Positions 51,997 through 61,615 of a DNA stretch of 64,000 nt are shown here, in pieces; positions within the stretch are counted from its first letter, which is position 1, and the number at the start of each line of letters is the position of its first letter. The stretch is taken from assembly GCF_008932295.1 (NCBI RefSeq), contig NZ_WBWA01000006.1, positions 62,001-126,000 on the forward strand, given 5' to 3'. The notes beneath the pieces were generated by a model. That model was not told the DNA's origin. It saw only the letters and a list, made by a program, of their open reading frames with translations, and searched no databases. The stretch comes from Brucella tritici. GTDB taxonomy: Bacteria > Pseudomonadota > Alphaproteobacteria > Rhizobiales > Rhizobiaceae. Both the position numbers and the translations under genes were made by a program.

Positions 51997-53532
51997 ATAC
52001 TGTTCCGTCAATCGACCCGTTTCCGGGCCTTCCTGCGTCTCCCCATCTCCCTGCCAGAATGGACGCAGCAAAATTGGCGGAAGCCAGCCATCGGTCTTGG
52101 CTTGCTTGCGATCGCCCTGATTTCAGGTTGCCAGTCGATCAATTCCAGCAAGGATCTGGGACTACAGCCTTCCGACAATCCCGTAACTGTCGACAATGTG
52201 ACACGCAATGACCGGCTGGCGCAGCTCGGTGCCCAGCAGCATCCCCGCATCCTCGCGACCTATGGCGGTGAGTACAAAGACCAGAAGCTTGAGCGTATGG
52301 TGGCGAAAATCGTTGGCAAGCTGACGACCGTTACCGACAAGCCGGACCAGACCTATCGTATCACCATCCTCGACAGTCCCAATATCAATGCCTTCGCATT
52401 GCCGGGCGGCTATCTCTACGTTACGCGCGGCCTGCTCGCGCTCGCCAACGACTCTTCAGAAGTCGCGGCCGTGATTGCCCATGAAATGGGCCATGTCATC
52501 GCCAATCACGGTATTCTGCGGCAGGAGAAGGAAGCAGAGACGGCCATAGCCGGGCGCGTTGCCAGCGAAGTCCTGCATAATGAATCTGCCAGCCGCGAAG
52601 AAGCGCTGCGCGGCAAGCTGCGGCTTGCCCAGTTCTCGCGTAATCAGGAACTTCAGGCGGATGCCATCGGCATCAAGATGATCGGCGAAGCCGGCTATGA
52701 CCCGTTTGCTTCGGCGCGTTTCCTGCAATCGATGGAAGCCTATCAGAGCTTTCGCTCGGTTTCGGGCGCGACCGATGCCAGCCTCGACTTTCTTGCAAGC
52801 CATCCGGCAACACCACAGCGCATCCAGCTTGCGCTCGGTCATGCACGCCGCATCGGCGCACCGGGCGTCGGCACGACGGATCGCGATTCCTTCCTCAACG
52901 GCATTGACGGCTTGCTTTATGGCGACTCGCCCAATGAAGGTTATGTCCGTGAGCAGACCTTCATTCATCCTAAGCTCGGCGTCACTTTCCGCGCACCGGA
53001 TGGCTTCAGCATCGACAATTCAGCCAATGCGGTCATGGCAAGCGGCCCCGGCGAAGTTGCCATTCGTTTCGATGGCGCTTCTCTTCCGGCGGGATCAAAC
53101 CTTGCCGATTATATCCGGTCCGGTTGGGTGACGGGGCTCGACGACAGTTCGATCCAGACCACCACCATCAACGGTTTGCCCGCAGCTACCGCGCGCGCCA
53201 GCGCCGACCGGTGGCAGTTCGACATTGTGGTCATTGGAGCAAACAACAAGGTTTATCGCTTCCTGACAGCGGCACCGAAAGGCAGCAATGCCCTTCTGCC
53301 CGCCTCGCAGACGGTCACGCAATCCTTCCGCCTGCTGTCACCAGCCGAACAAAACGCCATCAAGCCACTGCGCATCCGCGTTGTGACGGTGAGGCCGGGC
53401 GACACGCTGGCCAGCCTGTCGGCACGCATGCAAGGCACCACCCGCAAGCTGGAACTGTTCCGCCTCCTCAATGCCATGTCGGCGGGAGCGACGGTTTCGG
53501 TCGGCGACCGCGTGAAGCTGATCAGCGAGTAA
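51997..53532 (+). CDS. M48 family metalloprotease lipoprotein with C-terminal LysM-like region, non-standard start
   Basis: About 511 residues. The zinc motif HEMGH lies in VAAVIAHEMGHVIANHG, with a third ligand in NQELQADAIGIKM, as in BepA/Oma1-type envelope proteases. The C-terminus (VTVRPGDTLASLSARMQGTT, then GDRVKLI) looks like a LysM/SH3-type peptidoglycan-binding segment. Near residue 44 is a lipobox (ALISGC) after a basic-hydrophobic signal (WRKPAIGLGLL). The TTG at 52102 would leave too short a signal. In the upstream frame, bounded by a stop at 51976, the only position with a ribosome binding site is ATA at 51997 (or CTG at 52000) after GAGGA. So this is a second apparent ATA start. 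Confidence 0.82.
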   Translation: MLFRQSTRFRAFLRLPISLPEWTQQNWRKPAIGLGLLAIALISGCQSINSSKDLGLQPSDNPVTVDNVTRNDRLAQLGAQQHPRILATYGGEYKDQKLERMVAKIVGKLTTVTDKPDQTYRITILDSPNINAFALPGGYLYVTRGLLALANDSSEVAAVIAHEMGHVIANHGILRQEKEAETAIAGRVASEVLHNESASREEALRGKLRLAQFSRNQELQADAIGIKMIGEAGYDPFASARFLQSMEAYQSFRSVSGATDASLDFLASHPATPQRIQLALGHARRIGAPGVGTTDRDSFLNGIDGLLYGDSPNEGYVREQTFIHPKLGVTFRAPDGFSIDNSANAVMASGPGEVAIRFDGASLPAGSNLADYIRSGWVTGLDDSSIQTTTINGLPAATARASADRWQFDIVVIGANNKVYRFLTAAPKGSNALLPASQTVTQSFRLLSPAEQNAIKPLRIRVVTVRPGDTLASLSARMQGTTRKLELFRLLNAMSAGATVSVGDRVKLISE

Positions 53533-53538
53533 GTCACG

Positions 53539-54243
53539 ATGACGGAAACTCTCATCCACTCTGTCCTTGCTGGAAAAGTCGCTCCTCTCGGGGCTCGCGG
53601 CGCTCCAAGCGGCATCGACAAGCAGCCGGTTTCCGGCAAGGCTCGCGTGACTTTCGAAGGGCTGGACTGCGATGCGCAGGGTGATCGGAAAGTGCATGGT
53701 GGCCCGGAAAAGGCACTCCATCATTATCCGCACGATCATTATGCGGTCTGGCGCGAAGAGATCGGCCAAAACCCGCGTCTGAGTGCGCGTGGTGCTTTCG
53801 GCGAAAACATTTCCACATCGGGCCTGAACGAGCGCAATGTTGCCGTGGGCGACAGGTTCCGGCTCGGCAGCGCGCTTGTCGAGGTTTCACAGGGCCGCCA
53901 GCCTTGCTGGAAACTGAACGAACGCTTTGCAAACGCCGACATGGCCGTGCGCGTTCAGAAGACGGGGCGGACAGGCTGGTATTATCGTGTTCTGGAAGAA
54001 GGCCACGTAGAAACCGGCGATACGATGATCCTTATCGACCGCCCTTCACCGGACTGGACACTGCACCGGGTCTGGCATCTGCTCTATGTCGATACACTGA
54101 ACTATGACGAACTGGCAGTAATGGCGGAGCTTTCGTATCTCGCCGACAGCTGGAAGCGCTATGCAGTGCGCCGCCTCGAAAATCGCAAGGTTGAGGACTG
54201 GTCCTCTCGGCTTGAAGGCAAAGTCGCCGAACCACAAAAGTAA
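53539..54243 (+). CDS. MOSC domain protein (YiiM-like)
   Basis: A 234-residue protein with the MOSC (molybdenum cofactor sulfurase C-terminal) fold. VHGGPEKALHHYPHDHYAVW, FGENISTSGLNE, and the conserved cysteine in VSQGRQPCWKLN are typical of YiiM, a Moco-dependent reductase of N-hydroxylated compounds. It starts 6 bp after the protease gene and is probably co-transcribed. Converges with rpoH. Confidence 0.88.
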   Translation: MTETLIHSVLAGKVAPLGARGAPSGIDKQPVSGKARVTFEGLDCDAQGDRKVHGGPEKALHHYPHDHYAVWREEIGQNPRLSARGAFGENISTSGLNERNVAVGDRFRLGSALVEVSQGRQPCWKLNERFANADMAVRVQKTGRTGWYYRVLEEGHVETGDTMILIDRPSPDWTLHRVWHLLYVDTLNYDELAVMAELSYLADSWKRYAVRRLENRKVEDWSSRLEGKVAEPQK

Positions 54244-54288
54244 GGAGCCATTCGGCCCCTTTACTTGTGTTGCCTTGGTCGCAACAGC

Positions 54289-55224
54289 TTATGCTTGATA
54301 AGCTGCCAGTTCGTGCTGGCTCAACAAGGCAATCTTCAGCTTCTCCATTGCACGGCTTTCGATCTGCCGTACCCTTTCCTTGGAGATGCCAAGCTTTTCA
54401 CCCAGCGCTTCAAGCGTCACGCCGTCATCGTCGAGACGACGCTCACGGATGATGTGCAGTTCGCGCTCGTTCAGCGTATCGAGCGCCACATTGAGCCACT
54501 GATTGCGGCGTTCCATATCGATGGAACTTTCGGCGATCTCATCCTGCAAGGGATGATCGTCAACCAGAAAATCCATGCGACGCGACGCGCCCGGCTCCTC
54601 GTTGTTCACAGGCGCTGACAGTGAACTATCCGGCCCGGAAAGGCGGCTGTCCATGATCTCGACATCGCTTGTCGAAACACCGAGCTGATCGGAAATCTCC
54701 CGATACATCTCAGCCTTGGTCATGTTGTCATCGGACTGGGCCAGCTTTGAACGAAGCCGCCGCAGATTGAAGAAGAGCGCCTTTTGCGCTGAACTTGTAC
54801 CACCGCGCACGATGGACCAGTTGCGCAGGATATAATCCTGCATCGACGCGCGAATCCACCACGACGCATAGGTCGAGAAACGCACTTCCCGTTCGGGATC
54901 GAAACGTGCGGCAGCTTCAAGAAGACCGACATAACCTTCCTGAATGAGATCGTTCATCGGCAATTTGAACTTGCGGAAGCGCCCGGCCATGGAGATGACC
55001 AGTCTCATATGTGCCGATGTGATACGATGTAGGGCTTCCTGATCTTTCAGTTCCTTCCAGCGAATGGCAAGGGCTCGCTCCTCTTCGCGCTCCAGATAGG
55101 GAGCCGACATTGCGCTGCGGATCATGGATTGAGAAGAGGCTGCTGTCGCTGGGAGGCTACGCGCAACCATAGGCATGCGATTGGCTGGAACTGCGGAAGA
55201 ACTGCTCATGGATGACTGCTTCAT
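54289..55224 (-). CDS. rpoH: RNA polymerase sigma-32 factor, RpoH2 type
   Basis: A 311-residue heat-shock-type sigma factor. Region 2 (AHMRLVISMAGRFRKFKLPMNDLIQEGYVGLLEAAARFDPEREVRFSTYASWWIRASMQDYILRNW) contains the RpoH-box-like block; region 4 ends with LEALGEKLGISKERVRQIESRAMEKL (sequence quoted in pieces by region). Rhizobiales have RpoH1 and RpoH2; the long N-tail and NWSIVRGGTSSAQKALFF favour RpoH2. The ATG at 55224 follows AGGAG by six bases; the longer frame to 55287 lacks a site. An EcfG-type promoter lies about 180 bp upstream. Confidence 0.88.
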   Translation of the reverse strand: MKQSSMSSSSAVPANRMPMVARSLPATAASSQSMIRSAMSAPYLEREEERALAIRWKELKDQEALHRITSAHMRLVISMAGRFRKFKLPMNDLIQEGYVGLLEAAARFDPEREVRFSTYASWWIRASMQDYILRNWSIVRGGTSSAQKALFFNLRRLRSKLAQSDDNMTKAEMYREISDQLGVSTSDVEIMDSRLSGPDSSLSAPVNNEEPGASRRMDFLVDDHPLQDEIAESSIDMERRNQWLNVALDTLNERELHIIRERRLDDDGVTLEALGEKLGISKERVRQIESRAMEKLKIALLSQHELAAYQA

Positions 55225-55400
55225 CTGGTTCTCCTGTTCTGAACTCACGCCCGCCGGGCGTTCAGTGGAAGGATATGCCAGTCCCACAAAGACTCATTGG
55301 ACGAACATGCGAATTCGCCCAAAACTCCCCGCCAGGCCCATTCTTTGGCCAATATGACTACGCCGCAAAACAAACCCGCTTACGAACTGGTGTCTGGAAG

Positions 55401-55425
55401 AACGCATCAGATGCGATCAGGTTCC
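55401..55425 (-). promoter_or_regulatory. EcfG-type (general stress sigma) promoter of rpoH2
   Basis: GGAAC-N16-CGTT on the minus strand, an exact match to the alphaproteobacterial general stress response promoter. In Sinorhizobium the EcfG homologue RpoE2 activates rpoH2, so the motif fits the gene. The leader would be about 170 nt. Confidence 0.7.
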
Positions 55426-55607
55426 CACCATCCAAGGATAAATCTCTGACTATGCAGAAAGATGACTGGAAGGGTTAATGATTGACTGCGAAATTCAATA
55501 GAATTTTAACCAGATAATATTGCTCTTTACTCGCATGGAGGGCTGCGGACCCAATTCCTGTTGTGGGCGGAGCATGTCTTCCGAAAATGGGAAGCTCTGA
55601 CAAACAA

Positions 55608-55637
55608 AAAAAGCCCGGCTAAAGCCGGGCCTTTTTG
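55608..55637. terminator. terminator of carD
   Basis: AAAAAAGCCCGGC/GCCGGGCCTTTTT with a 5-nt loop; the minus strand reads into T7 after the stem. Located 20 bp after the carD stop. Confidence 0.85.
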
Positions 55638-55655
55638 AAAGAAGAGAAGTAAAGC

Positions 55656-56246
55656 TTATGCGGCTTCGACTTCATCATCGTCGAGGTCCGCTTCAGCGTC
55701 GGCCTTGCCGCGCTTTGGTCCCTTGGCGAGATTTGCTTCGATCAGACGAACAGCCTCGGTTTCCGAAAGCTTGTTCACGGCAGCGATCTCGCGCGCCATG
55801 CGATCAAGGGCAGCTTCATAAAGCTGGCGTTCCGAATAGGACTGTTCCGGCTGGTTTTCAGCGCGGAAGAGATCGCGGACAACTTCCGAGATCGAGATCA
55901 GATCGCCGGAATTGATCTTCGCATCATATTCCTGGGCGCGGCGCGACCACATGGTGCGCTTCACACGTGCGCGGCCCTGTACGACCTTCAGTGCACGTTC
56001 AACATAGTCGGTCTCCGACAGCTTGCGCATACCGATGGAAGCAGCTTTGGCAACCGGCACCTTCAGGCGCATCTTGTCTTTTTCGAAATCGATCACGAAA
56101 AGCTCGAGCTTGTGGCCTGCCACTTCCTGCTCTTCGATGGTGACGATCTGGCCGACGCCATGAGCCGGATATACGATGGCCTCACCGGCCTTGAAACCGC
56201 CACGCGCTACTGGAGACTTTTTCTGCTGGGATGACATACGCTTCAT
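55656..56246 (-). CDS. carD: CarD family transcriptional regulator
   Basis: A 196-residue protein with an N-terminal RNA polymerase-interacting domain (GGFKAGEAIVYPAHGVGQIVTIEEQEVAGHKLELFVIDFE, quoted as the RID block near residues 17-55) and a helical DNA-binding C-domain (RAQEYDAKINSGDLISISEV, LYEAALDRMAREIAAVN). CarD stabilises open complexes, mainly at rRNA promoters. The last 20 residues are very acidic. ATG at 56246 is only two bases after GGGAG; ATG at 56237 (eleven bases) is an alternative start. Confidence 0.93.
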   Translation of the reverse strand: MKRMSSQQKKSPVARGGFKAGEAIVYPAHGVGQIVTIEEQEVAGHKLELFVIDFEKDKMRLKVPVAKAASIGMRKLSETDYVERALKVVQGRARVKRTMWSRRAQEYDAKINSGDLISISEVVRDLFRAENQPEQSYSERQLYEAALDRMAREIAAVNKLSETEAVRLIEANLAKGPKRGKADAEADLDDDEVEAA

Positions 56247-56810
56247 TACTCCCTGTTGTGCCCGGCGCGACCCGCCGGTTGACACATGATGTTCGACCGC
56301 GCTCCGGAGAAGTGAAGCACGGAAGTTGTTTGTCGGCTTGGAACTGAAAACGTATCTGACGGCAAATCTAGCCGACCGGGTGTACGGTGAGGGGGACGAC
56401 GCCAAATCGCAATCATCTTCCCCGGTGCCATTCAGCCCGGTACTAAAGATCAGCCCTTTCAGAGATTAACGCATAGCGCCACGAATTGACGTCCAGTCAC
56501 CGAAATTATTGGAGTAACCTAACACAATTTCGCGAAAGAATCAACAAATTGCCAAATATGTCCTATCTGGCAATGCATCACGCCTAAAAGATGGGCGTTT
56601 TCCCGTGATTTCATTCGTCATCTGCCGATGCATTGCAGAAAAAGCAAGTGATAAATCCTGCATTCCAGCGATGTCGGACAACCTGGCAGTCTTGCCGGGT
56701 TGAGCGAACATATTCCGGAAGCGCGAAGTCTTCCGAAACGAAGACATACTTATACAATACCGTCCAGCTTGCAGCAGACTGCAAGCTTTACCTGCAACGC
56801 TGGCCGGGTA
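56247..56810. other. gap between fdxA and carD
   Basis: 564 bp between two genes on the same strand. The carD frame stays open up to 56405 but shows no family conservation there. No repeat, riboswitch or convincing small gene was seen; the carD promoter must be here but no clear -10/-35 pair was found. Confidence 0.45.
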
Positions 56811-57149
56811 TCAGTCGCCGCTACCGGGCTCGGCAGAGAAATACTGCTCCAGCTTGCCAGCCACGCCGTCCATTTCCTTGGCTTCCGGCAGGGCGTCCTT
56901 CTTAGCGGTAATATTGGGCCATTTTGCCGCATATTCCGTATTCAATTCCAGCCACTTGTCGAGGCCCGGCTCGGTGTCGGGGCTGATCGCCTCGGCAGGG
57001 CATTCCGGTTCACATACGCCACAGTCGATGCACTCGTCGGGATTGATGACGAGCATGTTTTCGCCTTCGTAAAAGCAATCGACCGGACAGACCTCGACGC
57101 AGTCCGTATATTTGCAGCGAATGCAATTATCGGTCACGACATACGTCAT
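56811..57149 (-). CDS. fdxA: seven-iron ferredoxin FdxA
   Basis: A 112-residue ferredoxin with a [3Fe-4S] and a [4Fe-4S] site: [18 protein letters not shown] near residues 9-26 and [12 protein letters not shown] near 40-51. The 40-residue C-terminal extension ([20 protein letters not shown]) is normal for FdxA. AGGAG precedes the ATG by eight bases. In alphaproteobacteria fdxA sits between the S4 protein/helicase and carD, as here. Confidence 0.95.
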   Translation of the reverse strand: MTYVVTDNCIRCKYTDCVEVCPVDCFYEGENMLVINPDECIDCGVCEPECPAEAISPDTEPGLDKWLELNTEYAAKWPNITAKKDALPEAKEMDGVAGKLEQYFSAEPGSGD

Positions 57150-57664
57150 CGTCGAACTCCTGTTGCCGCCCGAATTCCAGAAGAGGCAGCTTATCTATCC
57201 TACAGCTTTGCGCCGATACTCCGGCAAGCCGACAACCGGCTTGGGGCTTTGGAATATCTCGCCACGAAGTCACTGTGCACGGAAATGGTTGCTAGTGGAT
57301 TGAATTTGACGTTTGATATCCCTCCGACATCAATCTCATTTCAAACGTCAAATTCGAAGAATCCGCTAGATCCATGGGTTCATTAGTGGTCTTTTAGATT
57401 CCGACATTTGCTCGACGTCTGTATCAGGGAGGATGCAAATGTCGGAATCAGACCACTAGCCTCAGCCATGCCCTTTTATGACATGCGTGAGGTAACGATT
57501 TTATCCTGCCGTGACAAGGGCACAAACGCCGCAACGTCACGAAGTCACGCACATCTGAAACAGCATTTCGTTTGAAGGCTTTTGCGTGGAAAAGGCTTTC
57601 GCCGGAACGGTTCAACACGCAATTTCCATCACCGCCAAAAGATGCCTGCGGCAACGCGTCCGTG
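57150..57664. other. gap between the S4 gene and fdxA
   Basis: 515 bp that include MITE-like copy 2 (57292-57459). The S4-helicase operon ends at 57665. Outside the element nothing coding was recognised. The fdxA promoter must lie between 57150 and 57291. Confidence 0.45.
57292..57459. mobile_element. double-palindrome MITE-like element, copy 2
   Basis: The same 7-bp ends (CTAGTGG/CCACTAG), the same two-hairpin layout and the same linker length as copy 1. The stems are almost identical (TTTGACGTTTGA, CCGACATTTG and complements) while the loops differ strongly. A few extra bases interrupt one arm (GTGGTCTTTTAGATTCC against GTGGTCTGATTCC). Confidence 0.8.
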
Positions 57665-58054
57665 TCAGTTTCCGCGCAAACGATCCGTTTCACGGCGTGC
57701 TTTCTTGGTCGGGCGTCCGGCTCCGCTCTCACGTTGCGGCGTTACCACCTCCGCCGCCATCGCAGTAGCAGATGCCGGTGGCGGCGAAAGATCTTCATAA
57801 AGAAGCTGGGCTTCAGGCGCCGGACCGCGGCGCTCACCTGGAGCAACGATCTTGTAAACGAGGATACGACGGTCGAGTGTGATGGTCAGCACATCGCCAA
57901 CCTTCACCTGATGAGCGGCCTGCTCGATCTTGTCACGGTTGAGCCGGACCTTGCCGCCGACGGCGAGTTTCGCCGCCAGCGATCTTGATTTGACCACGCG
58001 CGCGAAGAACAGCCACTTGTCGATTCGCTGTCTTGCGCCCGCTTCTGCAGTCAT
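57665..58054 (-). CDS. RNA-binding S4 domain protein (Hsp15-like)
   Basis: A 129-residue protein. The S4 domain near residues 9-60 (RQRIDKWLFFARVVKSRSLAAKLA, GGKVRLNRDKI) is followed by a basic, Arg/Pro-rich tail. Hsp15 homologues bind stalled 50S subunits carrying peptidyl-tRNA. Its ATG follows the helicase stop codon by one base, so the two genes are translationally coupled. Confidence 0.9.
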   Translation of the reverse strand: MTAEAGARQRIDKWLFFARVVKSRSLAAKLAVGGKVRLNRDKIEQAAHQVKVGDVLTITLDRRILVYKIVAPGERRGPAPEAQLLYEDLSPPPASATAMAAEVVTPQRESGAGRPTKKARRETDRLRGN

Positions 58055-58055
58055 C

Positions 58056-61000
58056 TTACTTCTTCATCTGCTCTTTCAGAGCAAGAAGCTTGGCGAAAGG
58101 CGAATCGGGATCGATACGTGCAGGACGTTCCTGCTCCACACGTTTGCCGCCCTGATGACCATGATCACGCTTCGGCTGACGCTGATTGCCACCACGGAAG
58201 TCCCCCTTGGAACCTTCGCGCTTGCCTTCGCCGTCATGACGCTTTTGCTTGTCGAAGCGCTTGCCGCCACGATCATTGCGCGCCTGCTGCTCTGCTCCGC
58301 CTTCCGACTTGCGTGCTTCGCCGCCCTGATCGCGGTTCTGATGACCACGATTCTGGTTACCGCGATTTTGACGCTGACGGTTCTGGTCCTGATTGCGGTT
58401 GCGGCCTTCGAAACGCCCCTGACGCCACAGAAGAACAGGCTTCGGTTCTTCTGCCACCGCTTCTGCGGTTTCGCCTGCCGGTTCGGTTTCTGCCGCTACA
58501 GGTGCAGCTTCTTCCGCTTTGGCTTCGGTTTCCGTTTCCGTCTCAGCGACAACAACCGCCGGTGCGGGCACAGGTTCAGCCGCTGGCACAGCAGGCCTCT
58601 CAGCCTCTGCGACCGGCGAAACGCCAGCTTCCTTGGCTGCAGCTTCGGCCGCGAAAGCATCCAGCTCAGCAAGCTTCGCCGTGACGGCAGCGGCTTCCAT
58701 GGCCTCGTGACGATAGCCGAGGCTCTTCAGGATTTCTTCCATATCGTCGGTGGTCGCACCGAGAATGGACATCATGGCAGGCGTGACGATGAACCGTCCG
58801 CCGTCATAAGCGCCATCCGGACGCGCACCGGACCCCGGACGCCAGGCAAGCGCCGGACGGATCAGGTCGGCAAGTCGTTCCAGAATATCGATGCGCACGG
58901 CACGGCGGCCCAGCACGCGATAGCCTGCCAGACGGTAGAACATTGGATCGAACGCCGGATCGACCACGACCGAAGTGCGGCCAGCCGCCAACACATTCAC
59001 GACGTCGCCATAACCGGCCCGTTCGCGGCCATCATTCTTGAGCGCCCAGAGCAGCGTGATGAGGCCAGCCGGAGCGGGCTTCAGCAGCATGGGCATGAAG
59101 ACGTGATAGGCGCCGAAACGCACGCCGAGACGGCGCAGCGCCGCGCGCGAATCCTGATCGAGCCCACGCACTTCCTCTGCCACATCGCGACGCGGAAGAA
59201 TGCCAAGGTTCTCGACGATCTGGAAAGCAAGGCCGCGTGTCATGCCGGTCAGGGCATCAGCGGCAGCCAGATCGGTAAGCGGCTTCAGAACGGTTTCGAT
59301 ATGATGGGCGACGAACCGCTCGATACGCGCGGCAACCTTGTCGCGCGCCGCTCCGGTAAGTTGTTCGTCGGCCAGGATCACTGCACGCGGCTTCAGCAGG
59401 TCATCACCTGCAACCAGCGTTGCGACCGTTGCACCAACCCAGCGCATAACGCCATCCGAGCCGAGCGCAAAATCGCCGTTCGGCGCAGCAGCAAAGCGCT
59501 CCGCGCGGCGTTCGAACTCGGCGGCCAGCGCCTTTTGTGCAGCCGACTTCACCGCCTTGGCGTCCGGCCCCTCGGCCTGAACGTCAGCGGTAAAACGGAA
59601 TCCTTCCAGTTGCCCGACATTGTGGCCTTCGACAATCACGTCTCCGGCAGGGCTGATTTCTGCTTCAAGCATGGCATTCTCTCTCAGGCGCCTCATAAGC
59701 ACGCTTGTCCTGCGGTCTACAAAGCGTTTCGTCAACCTTTCATGCAGCGCGTCGGACAATCTGTCCTCAATTTCGCGCGTCTTTTCCTGCCAGTGTGTCG
59801 GATCGGCAAGCCATCCCGGCCTGTGCGACACAAAAGTCCAGGTTCGAATTTGCGCCACACGATGCGACAGGGTGTCAATTTCCCCCTCTGTGCTATCGGC
59901 GCGGCGCACCTGTTCGCTCATATAATCTTCATCGACGCTCCCTCGGCGGACAAGATCCTGATAGATGGTTGCAATGATATCGGCATGCTGCGCCGGCGCG
60001 ATCTTGCGATAATCGGGCAGCGCGCAGGCGTCCCACAAAAGCTCGATACGTGCCGGTGTCTTGGCGAGCCGCACAATCTCTTCGTCTTTCGACAAATTTT
60101 CAAGCGCTTGTTGATCGACGGCTGGCAAAGCCTTGGCCAATCCTTCGATCGGTGCGAGTGTTTCCAGCGAATATCGCAGGGAATCGAGCGATGAAAAGTC
60201 GAACCGCGCCGTGCGCCACTGCAGCACTTTCACCGGATCGAAATTATGCGCTTCCACCCGCTCGACCAGCTCTTCGTCGAACGGATGCACCTGCCCGGTC
60301 ACGCCGAAGGTGCCGTCACGCAGATGTCTGCCCGCACGCCCGGCGATCTGCCCCACTTCTGCGGGCGTCAGATCGCGGAACTGATAGCCGTCGAATTTGC
60401 GGTTCTGCGCAAAGGCAACATGGTCGACATCCAGATTGAGCCCCATCCCGATAGCATCGGTTGCCACCAGAAAATCGACATCGCCCGACTGGTAAAGCTC
60501 GACCTGCGCATTGCGCGTGCGCGGCGACAAAGCGCCCATGACCACAGCAGCCCCGCCGCGCTGGCGGCGGATCAATTCGGCAATCGCATAAACTTCATCG
60601 GCGGAAAAGGCGACAATGGCGGAACGGTTCGGCAGACGGGTAATCTTCTTGGAACCGGCATAGGCCAGATGCGACAGGCGCGGACGCGTCACCACATTGA
60701 TGCCACGCAGAAGCTTTTCCAGAATGCCGCGCATGGTCCCTGCACCAAGCAGGAGCGTCTCCTGCCGTCCGCGCAGATGCAGGATGCGGTCGGTGAATAT
60801 ATGGCCCCGCTCCAGATCACCGGCGAGCTGTACTTCATCGATGGCCACGAAAGCCACATCGGTGCGGCGCGGCATGGCCTCAACCGTGCAGACGGAATAG
60901 CGCGCGCCGGGCGGCACGATCTTTTCCTCACCCGTGACCAGCGCGACATTGGCCGCCCCAACCCGTTCCACGACGCGGTTATAGACCTCGCGCGCCAGCA

Positions 61001-61151
61001 GGCGCAGCGGCAGGCCGATCATCCCGCTTCCATGCGACAGCATGCGTTCGATGGCCAGATGCGTTTTGCCGGTATTGGTCGGCCCAAGCACCGCAGTCAC
61101 ATCGCGGCCACTCAAGGTCAGCGGCAAATCATGGGCAGGGAGTTGGTTCAT
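58056..61151 (-). CDS. Suv3-like DEAD/DEAH-box RNA helicase
   Basis: A 1031-residue superfamily 2 helicase. Motif I GPTNTGKTHLAIERML is near residues 20-35; motif II is DEVQL (FVAIDEVQLAGDLERG); motif VI is GQIAGRAGRHLRDGTFG. The middle part fits the Suv3 C-terminal fold. The last ~170 residues are low-complexity: Glu/Ala-rich then Arg/Asn/Gln/Gly/Lys-rich, probably disordered and RNA-binding. The ATG at 61151 gives the family N-terminus (MNQLPAHDLP); the longer frame to 61187 is not conserved. It forms an operon with the S4 gene. Confidence 0.9.
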   Translation of the reverse strand: MNQLPAHDLPLTLSGRDVTAVLGPTNTGKTHLAIERMLSHGSGMIGLPLRLLAREVYNRVVERVGAANVALVTGEEKIVPPGARYSVCTVEAMPRRTDVAFVAIDEVQLAGDLERGHIFTDRILHLRGRQETLLLGAGTMRGILEKLLRGINVVTRPRLSHLAYAGSKKITRLPNRSAIVAFSADEVYAIAELIRRQRGGAAVVMGALSPRTRNAQVELYQSGDVDFLVATDAIGMGLNLDVDHVAFAQNRKFDGYQFRDLTPAEVGQIAGRAGRHLRDGTFGVTGQVHPFDEELVERVEAHNFDPVKVLQWRTARFDFSSLDSLRYSLETLAPIEGLAKALPAVDQQALENLSKDEEIVRLAKTPARIELLWDACALPDYRKIAPAQHADIIATIYQDLVRRGSVDEDYMSEQVRRADSTEGEIDTLSHRVAQIRTWTFVSHRPGWLADPTHWQEKTREIEDRLSDALHERLTKRFVDRRTSVLMRRLRENAMLEAEISPAGDVIVEGHNVGQLEGFRFTADVQAEGPDAKAVKSAAQKALAAEFERRAERFAAAPNGDFALGSDGVMRWVGATVATLVAGDDLLKPRAVILADEQLTGAARDKVAARIERFVAHHIETVLKPLTDLAAADALTGMTRGLAFQIVENLGILPRRDVAEEVRGLDQDSRAALRRLGVRFGAYHVFMPMLLKPAPAGLITLLWALKNDGRERAGYGDVVNVLAAGRTSVVVDPAFDPMFYRLAGYRVLGRRAVRIDILERLADLIRPALAWRPGSGARPDGAYDGGRFIVTPAMMSILGATTDDMEEILKSLGYRHEAMEAAAVTAKLAELDAFAAEAAAKEAGVSPVAEAERPAVPAAEPVPAPAVVVAETETETEAKAEEAAPVAAETEPAGETAEAVAEEPKPVLLWRQGRFEGRNRNQDQNRQRQNRGNQNRGHQNRDQGGEARKSEGGAEQQARNDRGGKRFDKQKRHDGEGKREGSKGDFRGGNQRQPKRDHGHQGGKRVEQERPARIDPDSPFAKLLALKEQMKK

Positions 61152-61333
61152 GCCAATAATCGGGTTCCCGGTACAAGCGCCCGTCACGGGCTGGATGCTG
61201 GTTCTTGCGATAGCACTATACGACCTGCACCGGAAGCGCTCCTGTTAAGTTTCAATATGGACGAGTTGCCAGCCTTTCGGCGAACGATACGCATCCGGTC
61301 AATAACTTGTCGATTAACGATTGGAACGACTCT

Positions 61334-61359
61334 GGAACGAATCGGCGACGAATCGCTGA
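61334..61359 (+). repeat. 26-bp direct repeat, copy 1
   Basis: GGAACGAATCGGCGACGAAT followed by CGCTGA, exactly repeated at 61616-61641. It contains two GAATC sequences (CcrM-type GANTC sites). Confidence 0.7.
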
Positions 61360-61615
61360 CTCGAGTAGCTTCGCCTTTTGTTCACGGCAACATATAGTAA
61401 GCCTAACACAAAACCCCACAATATGATGAATCGGATGTTCCGCTTTTCTGTGTTTTTCTGACGCGAAACGACACCGCCGTTAACTTTTGGCAAAACCTGT
61501 CAACAGGCTGTTCCGGTAGCAAGGCGATTCTTCAGAAAATCTTAATGATTACTGATAGTTCGTTAATTCATGAACGGTTGCGAACACGATCTTCGTTAAC
61601 CTTCAGGCCAAAGCC

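Larger units (their letters stand above)
55225..55655. other. gap between carD and rpoH
   Basis: The 431 bp hold the rpoH leader and EcfG-type promoter, an imperfect palindrome GGTTAA...TTAACC near 55476-55513, and the carD terminator. No small gene with a convincing ribosome binding site was seen. Confidence 0.45.

Noticed and set aside
57930..60194. 754-codon open frame on the plus strand
   Set aside because: It lies entirely opposite the Suv3-like helicase gene, whose motifs are clear; the product is low-complexity and Arg/Leu/His-rich, typical of an antisense shadow in GC-rich DNA.
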